NCBI GenBank assembly: GCA_029262515.1
Contig: JAJCZH010000002.1
Span: 1 to 64,000 of the forward strand
Origin: Deltaproteobacteria bacterium
GTDB lineage: Bacteria > Desulfobacterota > GWC2-55-46 > JADFVP01
Direction of reading: 5' to 3'
DNA: 64,000 bases
Shown: piece by piece, positions 61,614 to 64,000 of the stretch
Position numbering within the stretch: the stretch's first letter is position 1
How the letters are laid out: each line of letters begins with the position of its first letter
The notes under the pieces: generated by a model
Told to the model about the DNA's origin: nothing
The model's input: only the letters and a program-made list of their open reading frames with translations
Database searches by the model: none
Program-made: the position numbers and the translations under genes

Positions 61614-63998
61614 TTACTGTTGCAGCTCTTCAAGTCTTTTCAGGTACAGTTCACGTACTTTTTTTGCTAGCGTTTTATAGTCATCGAGTAGAGCCATACC
61701 TTGCTTTTTGCCTCTGTAACCGACGCTTCTGGCAAGCCTGTCGAGTTCATCGGCACCTTCTGTCAGCACACCCTCCGCTCTATCGTGTACAACTCTGAGA
61801 CGCGTATCGAGAAGTCTGTAGAAGAGATATGTCTCTTTTAGAAATTCGTACTCAACCGGAGGAATTTTTCCGGCACTTGCCAGGCTTGTAAGCGTATTTA
61901 AGGTTTCGGGTTTAATAACCTCGGGCAGTTCATTGCCGAAGGCTAGCTGCATGGCCTGAGCCAGGAACTCTATATCCACCAATCCGCCGCAACCGGATTT
62001 AATATTGAATCGTCCCGCGCTCTCTTTGGCTATTTCGCTCTCCATGCGAGAGCGTATTCTAAGCATCTCTTTTATTTGTTTTTCTGTCAAGGGCTTTGCA
62101 AAGAGCCCCTGCTTTACCTTTTCGAGCACTTTCTTGCCATACTCTATATTACCGGCAACTATGCGCGCTCTTGTAATGATCTGTCTTTCCCAGATGGAGG
62201 TGTCGGCAGCATGGTACTTTATAAATGCCGAATCGGTAACGGCAAGCGGTCCTGCGTTACCCGAAGGCCGCAGGCGGGTATCTACGGGAAAGACTATTCC
62301 TTCGCGTGTTCTGAGCGTTAAAATGCTCAGGATGCGGGTACATAGTTTGGCGAAGTACTCGTGGTTCGATATCTCTCTTGGTCCGCTGGTGGTGAAGCGA
62401 GTTCCTCTCTCTTTATTCTCTTGCTTGGGTACCGAATAGAGGAAGATTATATCGAGATCAGAACCGTAGCTCATCTCTCGTCCCCCGAACTTGCCGAGTC
62501 CGAGTACCGTAAAGTATGTTTCGGGTGAAGGTTTTCCGTATAATCTGTTGAGCTCATTTGCGCCAATTCCGCAGGCGACTTCCAACGCTGCTTCGGCTAT
62601 AAGGGTAAGCTGTTCCGATACCTCATGAACAGTCAGGGCTCCGGAGATATCGTTGAGGCCGATACGGAAGAGTTCCTGGTTTCGTAACCGGCGCAGGGTA
62701 TCGAGTTGTTCCTCATAGTCGATTTCTCTATTTAGCACGCTTTCAGTAAAGAGTGTATCGAGCTCTTCTTTGCTTTTTTTAGGTATAGAGATCTCATCGG
62801 AGAGAAGTATATCGAGGTTTTCCGGATGTTCAACCAGGCTCGATGACAGGAACTCGCTTGTTCCGAAGAGCCGTATCAGCTCTATAAGCACGCGGGGGTT
62901 CTCTGCGAGCAGAGAGTAATAAGCGGTGCGGGCGCCGACTACGGATAAAAAGCGTTCCAGGTTCTTTAGCGCACGGTTCGGTTCGGGACTCTTTGAGGCA
63001 AGTTCCAGGAAGCGTGGACCGAGTCTTTCCAAAAGCAGGAGTGAGCGCGAACCGAGCCGTTTGCTACCCGGCCCCTTTTTTAAAAGTGCGAGACTTTTAA
63101 GGGCCATTTCCGGATCCGGGAAACCGAGGTTGAGAAGCTGTTCGGTCGCCTCGGTTTCATCGAGGTCTCCCGCAAAGAGGAGCTGTATCTCTTCAGGTAC
63201 CTTCATCGCCTCCTTTTCCGACTTGTAGAAGAGGGATTTATAAACAGCGTGAACCTCTGAGGTAACCGTACGATACTTCTTCCAGAAGGCTTCATGGTCC
63301 GAGACCTCAGGCGTATCACTAAAACCCATCATGCGAGAAAGCCGGATAAGTTCGGGCCTGGAGGCAGGTATGGCCTGGGTCTGTCTCCCTTCGACTATCT
63401 GAATTCTGTGCTCCAGGTTTCTGAGAAAAATATAACCGTCGGTAAGGGTCGCGGCCTCTATCTCTTTTATATATCCGTTATTGAGCAGCGAACCTATGGT
63501 TTCGAGCGTAGAGCGAGAGCGAACCGACAGGTTCTTGCCGGCATGTATAAGTTGAAGCGCCTGGCAGAAGAACTCTATCTCGCGTATTCCTCCGGTGCCG
63601 AGTTTTACATCGATAGTGTTGAGGTTTCTTCTCAGCAGGCTGAGGTCGATCTTCTCCTTCATGGTCTTTATCTCTTCTATAGCCGTAAAGTCGAGATACT
63701 TTCTAAAGACAAAGGGACGAACGGTCTGGAGAAAAGCCTCTCCGAGTTTTTTGCTGCCGGCAACAGGGCGCGCTTTTATCATTGCCGCCCTCTCCCAGCT
63801 CTGCCCCCATGTTTCATAGTAGACCTCGAGGCTATGAAGAGAGTTTGCCATCGGTCCGCCCCGGCCTTCGGGCCTGAGGTCGAGGTCTACCCTGAAGACG
63901 AAACCGTCTTCGGTAACGTTTGAGAGAAGTTTGGATACATAGGTCGAGAGTTTTACAAAGTAGTCGTGCAGCCCGATTCTGCTCTTTTCCTTGACCCT
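61614..63998 (-). CDS. glnE: Glutamine synthetase adenylyltransferase/deadenylylase GlnE (5' truncated)
   Basis: The minus-strand frame enters from the right window edge and runs 794 codons to the stop. It shows the nucleotidyltransferase motif VDLDLRPEGRGGP of the N-terminal adenylyl-removing domain at the start. Then come GTGGIREIEFFCQALQLIHA, and the C-terminal adenylyltransferase domain with YGSDLDIIFLYSV, DTRLRPSGNAGPL and GCGGLVDIEFLAQAMQLAFG. GlnE (about 950 aa) adenylylates and deadenylylates glutamine synthetase in response to PII. The first part lies beyond the window, so the internal ATG at 63851 is not the start. Confidence 0.95.
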   Translation of the reverse strand, partial: RVKEKSRIGLHDYFVKLSTYVSKLLSNVTEDGFVFRVDLDLRPEGRGGPMANSLHSLEVYYETWGQSWERAAMIKARPVAGSKKLGEAFLQTVRPFVFRKYLDFTAIEEIKTMKEKIDLSLLRRNLNTIDVKLGTGGIREIEFFCQALQLIHAGKNLSVRSRSTLETIGSLLNNGYIKEIEAATLTDGYIFLRNLEHRIQIVEGRQTQAIPASRPELIRLSRMMGFSDTPEVSDHEAFWKKYRTVTSEVHAVYKSLFYKSEKEAMKVPEEIQLLFAGDLDETEATEQLLNLGFPDPEMALKSLALLKKGPGSKRLGSRSLLLLERLGPRFLELASKSPEPNRALKNLERFLSVVGARTAYYSLLAENPRVLIELIRLFGTSEFLSSSLVEHPENLDILLSDEISIPKKSKEELDTLFTESVLNREIDYEEQLDTLRRLRNQELFRIGLNDISGALTVHEVSEQLTLIAEAALEVACGIGANELNRLYGKPSPETYFTVLGLGKFGGREMSYGSDLDIIFLYSVPKQENKERGTRFTTSGPREISNHEYFAKLCTRILSILTLRTREGIVFPVDTRLRPSGNAGPLAVTDSAFIKYHAADTSIWERQIITRARIVAGNIEYGKKVLEKVKQGLFAKPLTEKQIKEMLRIRSRMESEIAKESAGRFNIKSGCGGLVDIEFLAQAMQLAFGNELPEVIKPETLNTLTSLASAGKIPPVEYEFLKETYLFYRLLDTRLRVVHDRAEGVLTEGADELDRLARSVGYRGKKQGMALLDDYKTLAKKVRELYLKRLEELQQ

Positions 63999-64000
63999 TT

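Noticed and set aside
63596-63851. An ATG at 63851 offers a complete GlnE start
   Set aside because: The same frame stays open to the window edge and encodes the conserved VDLDLRPEGRGGP motif upstream of that ATG, so the gene is truncated by the window.
1-64000. CRISPR arrays, insertion sequences and rRNA genes
   Set aside because: I looked for regularly spaced repeats, transposase motifs and rRNA signatures and saw none; the only tandem repeats are the 21-bp heptad units and a 12-bp duplication.

Overview
This is a gene-dense bacterial chromosome segment of roughly 45-50% G+C by eye. It contains the replication-origin neighbourhood: dnaA, dnaN, rpmH, rnpA, yidD, yidC and mnmE near 51-58 kb, and mnmG, rsmG, parA, parB and a bactofilin near 7-12.5 kb, all on the minus strand. 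A Gram-negative host is indicated by a beta-barrel outer-membrane protein, lipoboxes, an ABC-type O-polysaccharide exporter and ubiquinone-type genes. The DUF4388 protein, parAB-bactofilin linkage, GTTCCACGTGGAAC-type parS sites and an EPS-type winged-helix regulator suggest a 'deltaproteobacteria-grade' lineage (Desulfobacterota, Myxococcota, Nitrospirota or a relative). The exact phylum cannot be settled from the sequence alone.

Layout. 0-5.3 kb (plus): the tail of a LolA-like protein, an outer-membrane barrel and a large Cache-HAMP-PAS-GGDEF-EAL c-di-GMP protein. 5.3-12.6 kb (minus): endonuclease V, IlvE, bactofilin, ParB, ParA, three parS sites, RsmG and MnmG. 12.6-14.5 kb (plus): a DksA-like protein with a histone-H1-like tail, and membrane-anchored ApbE. 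14.5-18.2 kb (minus): two putative lipoproteins, an NSS transporter with an unannotated 31-aa MetS-like small subunit, and AcpS. 18.2-37.4 kb (minus): one long polysaccharide locus, read from an autoregulator-like gene through rmlA, rmlC, rmlD, rmlB, an ABC-2 permease, a Wzt-type ATPase, an acetyltransferase, a methyltransferase-coiled-coil-GT2 fusion, a duplicated GT4/epimerase module, further glycosyltransferases and ManC. 37.7-39.2 kb: MltG and RuvX. 39.3 kb: tRNA-Val(CAC). 39.8-45.2 kb (plus): a CI-like regulator, then ubiC-ubiA-ubiD-ubiG-phzF. 45.3-51.1 kb: PyrF, PyrE, an FmdE-like protein, FBPase, a CDF transporter, a Kef-type antiporter and a CBS protein. 51.2-58.9 kb (minus): the mnmE-yidC-yidD-rnpA-rpmH-dnaN-dnaA block with a probable oriC. 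58.9-64 kb: a DUF4388-TPR-ExeA-type ATPase-TM fusion and a 5'-truncated GlnE.

The most interesting points are: (i) the origin cluster is split between mnmE and mnmG by about 38.6 kb; (ii) the polysaccharide regulator has two matching 15-bp operators flanking a near-consensus promoter, with its ATG inside one operator and at the predicted transcription start; (iii) other genes also show leaderless architecture; (iv) a methyltransferase-coiled-coil-glycosyltransferase fusion is a candidate chain-length ruler beside a Wzt exporter; (v) a translationally coupled MetS-like microprotein was missed by size cut-offs; (vi) a GT4-epimerase module is duplicated and apparently decayed; (vii) a DksA/TraR protein carries an H1-like tail. 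All functional calls come from reading motifs and context; no database search was possible.
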